A DNA stretch of 64,000 bases from Bacillaceae bacterium (GCA_017656265.1 JACDOD010000002.1:1-64000); one strand, 5' to 3'. Shown: positions 1 to 9,166, counted from the first letter of the stretch. A program made the numbers and translations. The notes: generated by a model not told the origin, from the sequence alone.

Positions 1-100
1 TCCAAAAAATCTTTTGAAAAAGTTCAATCTAGCTTCTGGCGTTACAAGTTGTTTCGTTCAGTTTTCAAGGTTCGAAATGTCATCGCTCAAAACAGCGACT
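1..100 (-). other. leader of an rRNA operon (16S gene beyond window edge)
   Basis: Read on the minus strand, this stretch contains the ACCTTGAAAACTGAAC-type string that is characteristic of the spacer just upstream of 16S rRNA in Bacillaceae. It follows two strong tandem promoters. In B. subtilis the gene after bofA is the 16S rRNA of rrnA, so the position fits. The rRNA gene itself is not in the window. Confidence 0.7.
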
Positions 101-105
101 TTAGT

Positions 106-134
106 AATATAACAAGTTTATTTCTGATTGTCAA
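106..134 (-). promoter_or_regulatory. sigma-A promoter, proximal rrn promoter
   Basis: On the minus strand TTGACA (129-134) and TATATT (106-111) are separated by exactly 17 bp. The consensus -35 and near-consensus -10 directly upstream of a 16S leader are typical of the downstream promoter of a tandem rrn pair. Confidence 0.8.
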
Positions 135-195
135 CAGCTTTTTAAAATGTTTTTTTACAGCTGTTTTTTCGCCTCACTTCGTGGCGACAGATAAT

Positions 196-224
196 AATAT
201 ATCATGATTTCAATCTAATTGCAA
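196..224 (-). promoter_or_regulatory. sigma-A promoter, distal rrn promoter
   Basis: On the minus strand TTGCAA (219-224) and TATATT (196-201) are 17 bp apart. It lies 90 bp upstream of the second promoter, the usual tandem arrangement of rrn operons. Confidence 0.7.
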
Positions 225-227
225 TAG

Positions 228-256
228 AAATTGGGCTGTTTTTTTCAGCCCAATTT
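228..256 (-). terminator. Rho-independent terminator of bofA
   Basis: An 11-bp stem (228-238 with 246-256) starts within the bofA stop codon. On the minus strand it is followed by a U-rich tract. It separates bofA transcription from the rrn promoters. Confidence 0.75.
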
Positions 257-521
257 ATGGAAACACAATCATTTGAATGGCCACCAGAGATACTAGACCA
301 GGAATACCTAAAAACCCTGCAATAATCGTTGTAAATAAATTAATGGGTACATGTATTCCAAAACTTGCCCCGAACACATTTAAAAAGAAAAGTAATAATG
401 CACCAATTACGACTTTAATAAATCCCTGTGATACAAGACGGAGAATATTTGTCGGTATACCCGAAATAAATAAGAATAAGATCAAAATCAAAATAATTCC
501 TATTACCAGATAAGAGCTCAT
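255..521 (-). CDS. bofA: pro-sigma-K processing inhibitor BofA
   Basis: BofA is an integral membrane protein of the mother cell that, with SpoIVFA, inhibits the SpoIVFB protease and so delays pro-sigma-K processing. The product is about 88 residues and almost entirely hydrophobic, with two predicted membrane segments (an N-terminal ILILFLF-rich stretch and a C-terminal LFTTIIAGFLG-containing stretch). The size and the position after recR/yaaL match B. subtilis. A GTG start 4 codons earlier (533) is possible, but the GGGAG ribosome site would then touch it, so the ATG at 521 is preferred. Its presence implies a sporulating organism. Confidence 0.88.
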   Translation of the reverse strand: MSSYLVIGIILILILFLFISGIPTNILRLVSQGFIKVVIGALLLFFLNVFGASFGIHVPINLFTTIIAGFLGIPGLVSLVAIQMIVFP

Positions 522-586
522 CGCACCATTCACACTCCCTTAGCTTGTCCCTACTATATCTATATGCAGGAACAAAGAGAATAGAA

Positions 587-802
587 CTATGATGAACTCT
601 TTATATGACGATACCTCGCTTCTTTTAATAAGTAATAATATTTAGCCTTTTTAACTGCCAGGTCATATTTGCCTTTTTCACTCGGGTCAACACTGTGTCT
701 CAACATCTCCTGCAAATGCTGGGAATCGTCTTTGAGCTGCCGAACCTTTTCCAGCAATTGCTGATCAAGCTGCTTTTTCTTTAGTTTCTTTTTGCCAAAC
801 AT
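587..802 (-). CDS. yaaL: YaaL family protein (DUF2508)
   Basis: A small highly charged protein of 71 residues, lysine-rich at the N terminus (FGKKKLKKKQ) and mainly helical. Length and neighbourhood (between recR and bofA) match B. subtilis YaaL, whose function is unknown. It follows recR by 15 bp and probably shares its transcript. Confidence 0.85.
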   Translation of the reverse strand: MFGKKKLKKKQLDQQLLEKVRQLKDDSQHLQEMLRHSVDPSEKGKYDLAVKKAKYYYLLKEARYRHIKSSS

Positions 803-817
803 GGATCCACCGCCATC

Positions 818-1414
818 CTACAGTTCTCTTCGTCCCTCAAGTGCTTTTGATAAGGTTACTTCATCTGCATATTCAAGATCTCCGCCTACAGGAAGACCAT
901 GAGCAATGCGGGTCGTTTTTATTCCTGCTGGTTTGACCAGCCTGGAAATATACATGGCTGTGGCTTCTCCTTCAATATTCGGATTGGTGGCTAAAATTAA
1001 TTCCTTTATATTTTCGTCTTTTAATCGGTTGATTAGACTCGGAATATTAATATCCTCTGGTCCTATGCCATCAATAGGGGATATAGCTCCATGCAGGACA
1101 TGGTATTTTCCTCTGTACTCCTTCATTTTTTCCATGGCAATGACATCTTTAGGATCCTGGACGACACAGATCGTGCTTTCATCCCGTTCTTCATCCTGAC
1201 AAATAGAGCATGGATCCTGGTCCGTAATATGCCCGCATACAGAGCAATGGGTTAATTCCCGCCTGGCATTCACCAAAGATTTAGCAAAGTCAAGCACATC
1301 GTCTTCTTTCATATTCAGCACAAAAAAAGCCAGGCGAACCGCTGTTTTGGGCCCAATCCCTGGCAACTTTGTAAAGCTGTCAATCAACCTTGAAATCGGT
1401 TCAGGATAATACAT
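818..1414 (-). CDS. recR: recombination mediator protein RecR
   Basis: RecR works with RecO (and RecF) to load RecA on SSB-coated DNA. The 198-residue length is the family norm. An N-terminal helix-hairpin-helix ([14 protein letters not shown]) is followed by a four-cysteine zinc finger ([16 protein letters not shown]) and a Toprim domain ([12 protein letters not shown], then [10 protein letters not shown]). It sits directly downstream of yaaK and dnaX, the conserved dnaX-yaaK-recR arrangement. Confidence 0.97.
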   Translation of the reverse strand: MYYPEPISRLIDSFTKLPGIGPKTAVRLAFFVLNMKEDDVLDFAKSLVNARRELTHCSVCGHITDQDPCSICQDEERDESTICVVQDPKDVIAMEKMKEYRGKYHVLHGAISPIDGIGPEDINIPSLINRLKDENIKELILATNPNIEGEATAMYISRLVKPAGIKTTRIAHGLPVGGDLEYADEVTLSKALEGRREL

Positions 1415-1426
1415 AAAAAGAACCCC

Positions 1427-1750
1427 CTAGAACATTCCAGGAATGTTCAATCCTTTTGTAAATTGTCCCATAGTTTCATTTGTTTTATCGTCTACCTGCT
1501 TTAATGCTTCATTCGTTGCAGCTAAAATTAAATCCTGAAGCATTTCTACATCATCTGGATCGACAACTTCCTCTTTGATTTCAATATCAACAAGCTCTTT
1601 TTTTCCATTTACTATGACTTTCACCATTCCTCCGCCGGCAGTAGCTTCGAATGTAGAATTATGCAGTTCTTCCTGAGCCTGCATCATTTTCTTTTGCATT
1701 TTTTGCATTTGTTTCATCATATTATTCATATTTCCCATTCCACCACGCAT
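1427..1750 (-). CDS. yaaK: nucleoid-associated protein, YbaB/EbfC family
   Basis: A DNA-binding dimeric protein of 107 residues encoded between dnaX and recR in most bacteria. The N terminus is Met/Gln-rich and helical ([14 protein letters not shown]), followed by the conserved [11 protein letters not shown] core. The start at 1750 follows a GGAGG ribosome site. It is probably co-transcribed with dnaX (16-bp gap) and recR. Confidence 0.95.
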   Translation of the reverse strand: MRGGMGNMNNMMKQMQKMQKKMMQAQEELHNSTFEATAGGGMVKVIVNGKKELVDIEIKEEVVDPDDVEMLQDLILAATNEALKQVDDKTNETMGQFTKGLNIPGMF

Positions 1751-1765
1751 AAAAATTCCTCCTTA

Positions 1766-3442
1766 TCAATCTTGAATCTCCAGTAATTCATCGCCAACCA
1801 GTTTACGGGCTTCTGCCACAACAGGGTCTTCGGTTTCTTCACTTTCATCCTGTTCTTGTTGGCGTTGTTTGCGAACATATTCTTCCCTTAATTCTTTCCA
1901 GTCTGCTTCCGGTATTGGAATAATGGTGATCGTCTTTCCAATAAAATCAGCCAGCAGTGATTCTATAGTATTTTGATTTTCCAGCATAAGGGAACAATGT
2001 ATTTCATATTTAAAGGACAGTACAAGCGCCTTTTCTGAGGCTGCCCTTGGCTGACTGTTGATCAGTTTAGCATGAGCCGGGGGGCTGTTTTGCTTTAGTG
2101 AATCCATAAAGGCTGCCCACTGGCTCTGGATGCTTTGCAGCTCTTTTTTGGAAGCTTCATCCAGAACATGGCGAATTCGCTCAAATGGAACTTTATATTT
2201 TCTCCCCCTGGGATTCGTTTTGGGCCGCGGCTGGCTGGCAGTTACTGAACCTTCAGCCGCCGGGACTCCTGCCTGTTTTAAAGCCTGAAGCTCTTTTTCA
2301 AGCTGTTCCAGACGCTGCATCAACTGAGGAGAAACGGACTGATTCACGTTTTTTTCCTGTTGTAAATCAACCATTTTTAAAAAAGCCATTTCCAGGAATA
2401 TCTTAGGTGTTGTCGTCCATTTCATTTCCTGCTGACACTGATTTAAGATGCTGATGGCTTGTTGAATCCATGCAGGCTCTGCAGATTGAGCCAGCTTTTG
2501 AAAGGATTCATCCGGAATGGCCCTCTCAAGCAATTCTACATCAGGTGTATTTTGATAAAGCAATAAATCCCTTAAATAATAAATCAAATCAAATACGAGG
2601 CGTCCTGGATCTTTTCCTTCCTGTATTGCTTCATCTACCATATTCAATGACAATCTGGCATCCTGTTCGTACAATGCTTGAACCATTTCTCCCAGGCGTT
2701 TCTGGGAAACTGATCCGGTAACAGCTAACACATCGTCAAGAGATAATTCTCCATTCTCACTATATGAAATAGCCTGATCGAGCAGACTCAAAGCATCACG
2801 CATTCCGCCTTCTGCTGCAAGAGCCACCGTTAACAGCGCTTCATCATCTGCCTGTACCTGCTCAGCTTCAAGGATATGTTTTAGCCTGTCTACAATAGAC
2901 TGCTGTGAAATCCGCTTAAAATCAAAACGTTGACATCTGGAGATGATGGTTAACGGAATTTTGTGCGGCTCTGTCGTAGCCAGAATAAAAATCACATGAC
3001 CCGGCGGTTCCTCCAGGGTTTTTAACAGAGCATTAAAGGCACTTATGGATAACATATGCACTTCATCAATGATGTACACTTTATACTTTACGGCACTCGG
3101 CGCATATTTAACGTGATCCCGAATATCCCTGATTTGTTCAACACTGTTATTGGATGCTGCATCAATTTCAATGACATCAGAAATGGAACCATCCTGAATG
3201 CCTCTGCATGCTGCGCATTCATTGCATGGCTCTTTTACCGGAGAACGCTCGCAGTTTACGGCTTTTGCAAAAATTTTGGCAGCACTGGTTTTCCCTGTGC
3301 CCCTTGGTCCTGAAAACAAATAGGCATGGGTAAACTTATTTTGAACAATTGCATTTTGAAGTGTTCTGGTGATATGGGATTGCCCCACAACATCCTGAAA
3401 CGTCTTTGGACGCCATACTCGATACAAAGCTTGATAACTCAT
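1766..3442 (-). CDS. dnaX: DNA polymerase III subunits gamma/tau
   Basis: Clamp-loader ATPase that organises the replisome. From the chosen start (MSYQALYRVWRPKTF, with an AGGGGA ribosome site 9 nt upstream) the protein is 558 residues. It has a Walker A motif (GPRGTGKTSAAK), a four-cysteine zinc module, a Walker B/DEVH-like IIDEVHML and an SRC sensor (ISRCQRF), then the clamp-loader domains and a tau-type C terminus. An upstream in-frame ATG at 3475 would add 11 residues that lack family similarity. I see no slippery A-run typical of gamma-form frameshifting, though I could not test this formally. Confidence 0.97.
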   Translation of the reverse strand: MSYQALYRVWRPKTFQDVVGQSHITRTLQNAIVQNKFTHAYLFSGPRGTGKTSAAKIFAKAVNCERSPVKEPCNECAACRGIQDGSISDVIEIDAASNNSVEQIRDIRDHVKYAPSAVKYKVYIIDEVHMLSISAFNALLKTLEEPPGHVIFILATTEPHKIPLTIISRCQRFDFKRISQQSIVDRLKHILEAEQVQADDEALLTVALAAEGGMRDALSLLDQAISYSENGELSLDDVLAVTGSVSQKRLGEMVQALYEQDARLSLNMVDEAIQEGKDPGRLVFDLIYYLRDLLLYQNTPDVELLERAIPDESFQKLAQSAEPAWIQQAISILNQCQQEMKWTTTPKIFLEMAFLKMVDLQQEKNVNQSVSPQLMQRLEQLEKELQALKQAGVPAAEGSVTASQPRPKTNPRGRKYKVPFERIRHVLDEASKKELQSIQSQWAAFMDSLKQNSPPAHAKLINSQPRAASEKALVLSFKYEIHCSLMLENQNTIESLLADFIGKTITIIPIPEADWKELREEYVRKQRQQEQDESEETEDPVVAEARKLVGDELLEIQD

Positions 3443-3612
3443 GTTCCACGTTCCCCTTTGTGGTTTCTTCCTCATTATACCCGATTGTTTACTATGATTT
3501 CAAAAGCTGTTGTCTATTTTTTAAAATATTCATCGGCACCCTGGTCTGTGAAAACAAGTGATTGGGCGAATCTGTTTTCCATCAGCCCATCACTTCCTTC
3601 CAGCCAAATATA

Positions 3613-3640
3613 AAACCCTTGCGATAAAACGCAAGGGTTT
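3613..3640 (-). terminator. Rho-independent terminator of the SRP RNA gene
   Basis: A perfect 11-bp stem (3613-3623 with 3630-3640) and 6-nt loop are followed on the minus strand by a U-rich tract, about 30 nt beyond the SRP RNA 3' end. Confidence 0.85.
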
Positions 3641-3671
3641 ATGTGTCGTGTTTATAAAATTATATTTTAAC

Positions 3672-3955
3672 GCCGTGCACCTGCCGTTGATGAAACCACC
3701 TCAAGCGTTACGTAAGCTCACGGCTCGACCCAGGCTGCCCTGCGGCACACGAGAATGACCGCTTACTGCTGCTTCCTTCCGGACCTGACAGGGTTCACGG
3801 GTTCCCGTTGCGCAGGACCCGGGTGTCAGCACCGGTTACTTACGGCAGACCATGAGTTGATTCCACCTCGAGCAGGAATTCAGCCCCGCTATAGCGGATT
3901 GCGAGTACAGGGCACCGCTACCTCCCCGCCTAGCACGGCAAACCTGCTAACTATT
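3672..3955 (-). ncRNA. scr: signal recognition particle RNA (large Bacillus-type scRNA)
   Basis: The minus strand carries the invariant SRP helix-8 segment GTCCGGAAGGAAGCAGCA, the 5' segment TTGCCGTGCTAGGCGGGGAG and the 3' segment AGGTGCACGG. These match the roughly 270-nt B. subtilis scRNA, which has an Alu domain and is longer than the 4.5S form. The location between dnaX and tadA is conserved. The ends are approximate because the B. subtilis RNA is processed from a precursor. Confidence 0.93.
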
Positions 3956-3989
3956 TTTTAAAAAGCACATCAAAAAATGTGCATTACTT

Positions 3990-4018
3990 AGTATATCGAC
4001 TTTTTGATAAAATTTCAA
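3990..4018 (-). promoter_or_regulatory. sigma-A promoter of the SRP RNA gene
   Basis: On the minus strand TTGAAA (4013-4018) and TATACT (3990-3995) are separated by 17 bp. Initiation is expected near 3983, giving a 5' extension upstream of the mature RNA. A short hairpin followed by U's (about 3982-3960) lies inside this extension. Confidence 0.65.
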
Positions 4019-4052
4019 TCCTTTTATATTGGTAATTTACTTCCAACCCGGT

Positions 4053-4544
<492 letters not shown>

Positions 4545-4649
4545 TCATTCATTTTTTCTTAACAAATCGTATGAAACTTTCTCTTTCGTTGCAAGTAAAA
4601 TGACAGGGAAATGCCACAGTCCGTCTTTCTTGCTGACTTCTGGTGGCAC
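4545..4649 (-). other. short coding-like reading frame upstream of tadA
   Basis: The minus strand has an open frame from 4682 to the TGA at 4545. It reads sensibly (KKDGLWHFPVILLATKEKV within it) and lacks a good start or ribosome site; a GTG at 4649 would give 34 residues. I recognise no family. It may be the tail of a decayed gene, since B. subtilis has yaaI (isochorismatase-like) here, although the residues do not resemble it as far as I can judge. Confidence 0.22.
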
Positions 4650-4750
4650 CGTTCTGGCTTCCGCTTCTTCAGGGTGAATGAATCAGGTTATAGACAGGAT
4701 ATTTTAACGAAAATCTCTTCTATATTTTAAGTTTTCGTATCGTTTAACAA

Positions 4751-4779
4751 GAATACTTTCCTCCCCTCTCTCATACATT
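4751..4779 (+). promoter_or_regulatory. sigma-E promoter of yaaH
   Basis: GAATACT (4751-4757) and CATACATT (4772-4779) are 14 bp apart. This matches the sigma-E consensus KMATATT-N14-CATACANT with one mismatch in the -35 element. The B. subtilis yaaH homologue is a mother-cell sigma-E gene. Confidence 0.65.
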
Positions 4780-4817
4780 TTGTAAGAGAGTTACGGCTCG
4801 AAAGGAGGACTTCTCTT

Positions 4818-6101
4818 ATGTTGATTTATGTGGTCGAACAGGGGGATTCGATATTTGAAATTGCCCGCAAGTTCCAGATTTCTACCCAATCTATCATTAA
4901 CCTCAATCAGCTTGATCAGCCGGCAAACCTCGTTGTTGGTCAGGCTCTTGTCATTCCATCCGATCAATACGTTGTGCAGCCTGGAGATAATTTGTATCAG
5001 ATTGGCCAGCAGTTCAATGTTCCTTATCAGCAGATTGCTCAGGCCAGTCAAATATCCGCTGATGCCCCTCTTAACCCTGGTCAGGTACTGTCGATTCCTG
5101 AAAAACCAAAAACCAGGGCCTTTTTTAATGCCTATGTAGAGCCGATTGGTGATGAGGTAAGTCCTGCACTTGAACAGTCAGCAAGAAACAGGGCAAGATA
5201 TTTATCCTATCTCGCTCCCTTCAGCTACCGGGTAAATCGGGATGGGAGTCTGACACCTCCCCCATTGAATCAGTTTGCCCAGATTGCCAGAGAAAATCAG
5301 GCCGCCCTCATGATGGTGGTGACCAATTTAGAAGAAGGGCAGTTTAGCCGGGAATTAGGGAGGATCATTGTAACAGACGAAAACGTACAGAACACATTAC
5401 TAAACAATATTGTACAGACAGCTAACGAAATTGGTTTTCGTGATATCCATTTTGATTTTGAATTTCTGCCGCCGGAAACAAGGGAGAATTACAATCAGTT
5501 TTTGCGGAAAGCAAAGGGACGTCTGTCAAATGAAGGATTGCTTCTTTCCACTGCACTGGCACCTAAAGTATCTGCCGAACAGGAAGGGGCATGGTATGAA
5601 GCCCATGATTATGGTGCTCACGGTGAAATTGCGGATTTTGTTGTTTTAATGACCTATGAATGGGGATATAGCGGAGGGCCACCTATGCCCGTTTCACCAA
5701 TTGGACCCGTTCGCCAGGTAGTGGAATACGCCCTGACTGAAATGCCTTCCGAAAAAATATTTCTCGGCCAGAATTTATATGGTTATGATTGGACCCTTCC
5801 CTATGAACCGGGCGGGGAGTATGCCAGGGCTTTAAGTCCGCAGCAGGCGATTCAGCTTGCACGGGAACAAAATGTGGCTATCCAATATGATGAAGAAGCA
5901 GAAGCACCTTTTTTCTTTTACACAGATGATCAAGGCAACAGGCATGAAGTCTGGTTTGAAGACGCAAGGTCCATAGAAGCAAAGTTTGACCTTGTCAGGG
6001 AATTAAATTTAAAAGGGGTCAGCTACTGGAAATTAGGACTGAATTTCCCGCAAAACTGGGCACTGTTAAACAGTGAATTTAATATTGTGAAAGAACCTTA
6101 A
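4818..6101 (+). CDS. yaaH: spore cortex peptidoglycan N-acetylglucosaminidase, SleL/YaaH family
   Basis: Spore-coat/cortex glycosidase acting on cortex peptidoglycan during germination. The 427 residues comprise two N-terminal LysM repeats (about 1-45 and 50-94; YVVEQGDSIFEIARKF and YVVQPGDNLYQIGQQF) and a GH18 catalytic domain with the signature HFDFEFLPPE, whose glutamate is the proton donor. There is no signal peptide, as for YaaH. A GGAGG site precedes the ATG and a sigma-E-type promoter lies upstream. The gene is head-on to replication, as in B. subtilis. Confidence 0.93.
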   Translation: MLIYVVEQGDSIFEIARKFQISTQSIINLNQLDQPANLVVGQALVIPSDQYVVQPGDNLYQIGQQFNVPYQQIAQASQISADAPLNPGQVLSIPEKPKTRAFFNAYVEPIGDEVSPALEQSARNRARYLSYLAPFSYRVNRDGSLTPPPLNQFAQIARENQAALMMVVTNLEEGQFSRELGRIIVTDENVQNTLLNNIVQTANEIGFRDIHFDFEFLPPETRENYNQFLRKAKGRLSNEGLLLSTALAPKVSAEQEGAWYEAHDYGAHGEIADFVVLMTYEWGYSGGPPMPVSPIGPVRQVVEYALTEMPSEKIFLGQNLYGYDWTLPYEPGGEYARALSPQQAIQLAREQNVAIQYDEEAEAPFFFYTDDQGNRHEVWFEDARSIEAKFDLVRELNLKGVSYWKLGLNFPQNWALLNSEFNIVKEP

Positions 6102-6117
6102 AAAACCGACCCAAAAT

Positions 6118-6148
6118 CCCCGTCCATATTTTCTGGTAGCGGACGGGG
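6118..6148. terminator. bidirectional hairpin between yaaH and the DUF3891 gene
   Basis: An 8-bp GC-rich stem (CCCCGTCC, 6118-6125, with 6141-6148) lies between two convergent genes. The T-run is better on the minus-strand side, though each side is weak. Confidence 0.55.
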
Positions 6149-6149
6149 T

Positions 6150-6920
6150 TCATCCCTGTTTTCGTATAATACGAACCCGTAGTTCTCCTTTTTCCCCTTG
6201 CTGATAAGCTTTATCCAACCCTTTTTCTTTGATATCCCTTTTCAGAACCTTGACAAAGGGAATAGACACATAAAAAGCTTCTTCAAAAGGAAAAGGGTCA
6301 ACTGAAATAGTTTTTCTGTCTTCCCATTTCGCCATCATTCCATTCCTGGCAAATGAAAACTTCTGGCGAAATCCATCTCTAAACCATGATAATTCCCGTT
6401 CCTTTTGAACTCCCGGCTCATTCATACAAATATATAATGATAAATCATCACAGAACTGGAGAAGATGAAAATGAAAGGCTACTTCATCATCGGAAATGCT
6501 GGTAATCATTCTGTCAAAAATCCGCTCCCTTCGACTTATTTCCCGGGAAATAAATGAAGATATGACAGCTTGGGACGAATTTTTTGGAAAAAATGAACTG
6601 TAGTGCATACTGCAAAGAACAGCTCCATAATTGGTTTTATCCTGTACTTCATCGATCCCCTGTTCATAATGGTTTATTTTTTCTTCCAGGGGATAATCAA
6701 TAAAGGAGTAAGGTTTTTGATCGCTGTCATTCCATAAGGGTAGGTGATCCAGCGGAATCCAAGCTCGATCATGATTAGCAGTTGCATACTCGACTTCCCT
6801 GCGGAGATCAGGGCGAATAAAAAATTCCCTTTTCCAGTACCTGGCCATTTCTCCTGAAGCGAGGCCATGATCATGTTGTTTAAATAATAAAAAGAAATCT
6901 TGCTTATTCCGTACGATCAT
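6150..6920 (-). CDS. DUF3891 family protein
   Basis: A soluble protein of about 256 residues. The N terminus contains a QHDHGLASGEMARYW segment followed by an ANHDRAW segment and LCSMHYSSFF. This His/Asp pattern is what I associate with the DUF3891 family (function unknown, possibly HD-like metal binding). ATG at 6920 is chosen because AGGTGAG lies 5-6 nt upstream; a GTG two codons earlier overlaps the site. It stands alone, convergent with yaaH. Confidence 0.7.
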   Translation of the reverse strand: MIVRNKQDFFLLFKQHDHGLASGEMARYWKREFFIRPDLRREVEYATANHDRAWIPLDHLPLWNDSDQKPYSFIDYPLEEKINHYEQGIDEVQDKTNYGAVLCSMHYSSFFPKNSSQAVISSFISREISRRERIFDRMITSISDDEVAFHFHLLQFCDDLSLYICMNEPGVQKERELSWFRDGFRQKFSFARNGMMAKWEDRKTISVDPFPFEEAFYVSIPFVKVLKRDIKEKGLDKAYQQGEKGELRVRIIRKQG

Positions 6921-7109
6921 TAACACTCACCTGCTTTTATCTATAGATTGATCTGCTGAATATTTTAAGGAAAAAGTGTGTTAAATCCTTTATATTATTT
7001 TATTTTTAACTTTTTCGATTGCAAAATCATTTATCAGGTTACGATTGCCCTAATCCTCTGAGCTAATTTTTTCGTGAATACATAAGAAGATTGAGAGGAA
7101 GACAACTGC

Positions 7110-7333
7110 ATGAACGTCAATCGGCTTTACCACGAAAAATGAATGTCAGCAAAAGAATCGATTAGTTATATCGAGCCAGAAGAAGATTTAATTACGCCGA
7201 TTATGGCAGGAGAACCCCCTTTATTTTCTGGCAACTGGCCAGCAATCTTTTAACCGGGCATCGCCGATTGAGTATCCATACCGAAATGATTCCAGAACAG
7301 GTGGAAAATTTTTATTTAGGATGTGTAATGTGA
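7110..7333 (+). pseudogene. decayed acetyl-CoA hydrolase/CoA-transferase family gene
   Basis: Starting at an ATG (7110), the frame reads NRLYHEK, an in-frame TGA (7140-7142), then MSAKESISYIEPEEDLITPI and MAGEPP. This resembles the N terminus of acetyl-CoA hydrolase/transferase-family enzymes. The frame then breaks after a large deletion, and a second frame reads TGHRRLSIHTEMIPEQVENF before a stop at 7331. The SIHTEM string is a hallmark of that family. The full gene would be about 1.3-1.5 kb, so most of it is gone. It lies beside acsA, a related acyl-CoA function. Confidence 0.65.
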
Positions 7334-7408
7334 TTAGAATAGATTGAAGTTTTTCATGCCACAATTTTCACAATAAACAAGGGAGGAACAAGTCCTCCCT
7401 TTTAGACT

Positions 7409-9121
7409 TTATTCTTCTAATGTAGATGTATCTCCTGTCGGTAATCCAAGCTCCCAGGATTTCAGAAGACGGCGCATAATTTTTCCGCTTCTGGTTTTAG
7501 GAATCTTATCCTTAATTTCAATTTCTCTTGGAGCTGCATGGGCACTTAAACCCTTCTTCACAAATTGACGGATGTCTTCCAGCAGTTCATCGGATTCCTC
7601 ATAGCCTTCGCGAAGCGTAATAAAGGCTTTGATAATTTCTCCCCGTTCAGGGTCCGGCTTCCCGATAACCCCTGCTTCTGCAACAGCAGGATGTTCAATC
7701 AATTTACTTTCTACTTCAAACGGACCGACGCGCTCACCGGATGTATTGATTACATCATCTAAACGGCCCTGAAACCAGAAATACCCTTCTTCATCCATGT
7801 ACGCACTGTCACCGGATACATACCAGTCCCCAATGAAGTAGCTTTCGTATTTTTCGGGACGCTTCCAGATCTGGCGCATCATGGATGGCCAGCCCTTTTT
7901 AATGGCCAGGTTACCCATCTGATTCGGAGGCAGTTTGTTTCCGTCATTATCAATGATTGCCGCCTCAATACCCGGGAATGGTTTACCCATGGAACCTGGT
8001 TTAATTTCCATAGCTGGATAGTTACAGATCAGCATGCCGCCGGTTTCCGTCATCCACCATGTATCATGGATCCGTTTATCGAACACGTCCATGCCCCAGT
8101 GAATGACTTCAGGGTTCAGCGGCTCCCCTACACTTAATATATGGCGCAGAGACGATAAATCAAATTTTTCTAATACTTTTTCCCCGGCACTCATTAATTT
8201 ACGGAATGCAGTTGGTGCAGAATACCATACCGTTACTTTATGTTTTTCAATGGTGGCATACCAGTCTTCCGGAGTAAAGCGGCCGCCGCGAATAACATTC
8301 GTTACCCCGTTCAGCCATGGACCAAAAATACCATAGCTTGTTCCTGTTACCCAGCCCGGGTCAGCTGTACACCAGTAAATGTCATCTTCCTGAAGATCAA
8401 GCACCCATTTTGCAGTCTGATAATGCTGAATCATGGCATTGTGTACATGATAGACTCCCTTTGGCTTGCCTGTGGAACCGGAAGTATAATGCAGCAGCAT
8501 GCCATCCTCCAGATCTACCCACTCCACATCAAATTTTTCAGATGCCTGTTCCATTTCTTTATGGAAGTCAATGTACTGATCTCCAGTTACACCAGATGTG
8601 TCCCCAACAAGAACAATTTTTTCCAAATCGGGCAGACGATCCTGCGGTACCCGCTCAAGCAATTCAGGAGTTGTAATCAGCATGACGGCTTCGCTGTCCT
8701 GAAGACGGTCCTCAACTGCCTGTTCCATAAATGCTTCAAAAAGCGGACCGGCAATCGCACCAACTTTTAAAATTCCAAGGAACGCCATGTAAAATTCAGG
8801 ACTCCGCGGCATAAATAAGAAAACACGGTCACCTTTTTTAATGTCGTATTTCTTCAGGACATTGGCAAACTGATTGCTGTATGTTTTCAAGTCACTGAAT
8901 GTCAATTGTTCTTCCCGATCTGTATCGGAATAATAGAGGGCAATCTTGTCCTTTTTGGCAGGATCCTCCGCATGGCGATCAATCGCTTCATAAGCGATAT
9001 TCACTTTGCCGGTTTTATGCCAGCTGAAATTCTTTTTTACTTCGTCCCAGCTGAAATTCTTGTAGGTTTCTTCATAGTTTTTCAGGTTGAAGTTTCCTTC
9101 TTTCACTGAAATTGGTTTCAT
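7409..9121 (-). CDS. acsA: acetyl-CoA synthetase (acetate-CoA ligase)
   Basis: Activates acetate to acetyl-CoA through acetyl-AMP in the cytoplasm. The protein is 570 residues and very similar throughout to B. subtilis AcsA (572). It has the adenylate-forming P-loop YTSGSTGKPKG, the WWMTETG motif and the C-terminal PKTRSGKIMRR, whose lysine is the usual acetylation site. The ATG at 9121 is used; in-frame codons up to 9157 lie inside the leader and overlap a CcpA cre site. Unlike B. subtilis, acuABC genes are not adjacent. Confidence 0.96.
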   Translation of the reverse strand: MKPISVKEGNFNLKNYEETYKNFSWDEVKKNFSWHKTGKVNIAYEAIDRHAEDPAKKDKIALYYSDTDREEQLTFSDLKTYSNQFANVLKKYDIKKGDRVFLFMPRSPEFYMAFLGILKVGAIAGPLFEAFMEQAVEDRLQDSEAVMLITTPELLERVPQDRLPDLEKIVLVGDTSGVTGDQYIDFHKEMEQASEKFDVEWVDLEDGMLLHYTSGSTGKPKGVYHVHNAMIQHYQTAKWVLDLQEDDIYWCTADPGWVTGTSYGIFGPWLNGVTNVIRGGRFTPEDWYATIEKHKVTVWYSAPTAFRKLMSAGEKVLEKFDLSSLRHILSVGEPLNPEVIHWGMDVFDKRIHDTWWMTETGGMLICNYPAMEIKPGSMGKPFPGIEAAIIDNDGNKLPPNQMGNLAIKKGWPSMMRQIWKRPEKYESYFIGDWYVSGDSAYMDEEGYFWFQGRLDDVINTSGERVGPFEVESKLIEHPAVAEAGVIGKPDPERGEIIKAFITLREGYEESDELLEDIRQFVKKGLSAHAAPREIEIKDKIPKTRSGKIMRRLLKSWELGLPTGDTSTLEE

Positions 9122-9151
9122 ATTCACACTATCACCCCATCCCCAATTTTT

Positions 9152-9166
9152 TTGCAATCGTTTACT
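9152..9166 (-). promoter_or_regulatory. CcpA binding site (cre) upstream of acsA
   Basis: TTGCAATCGTTTACT matches the cre consensus WTGNAANCGNWNNCW at every defined position. It lies 31-45 bp before the acsA start, a position suited to repression by CcpA. B. subtilis acsA is known to be under CcpA control. Confidence 0.75.

Noticed and set aside
906-1199. Plus-strand ORF of 97 codons inside recR
   Set aside because: Antisense shadow of a well-conserved gene, no ribosome site.
8240-8770. Plus-strand ORF of 176 codons inside acsA
   Set aside because: Long antisense frame but Cys- and His-rich nonsense composition and no start signals; a shadow of acsA.
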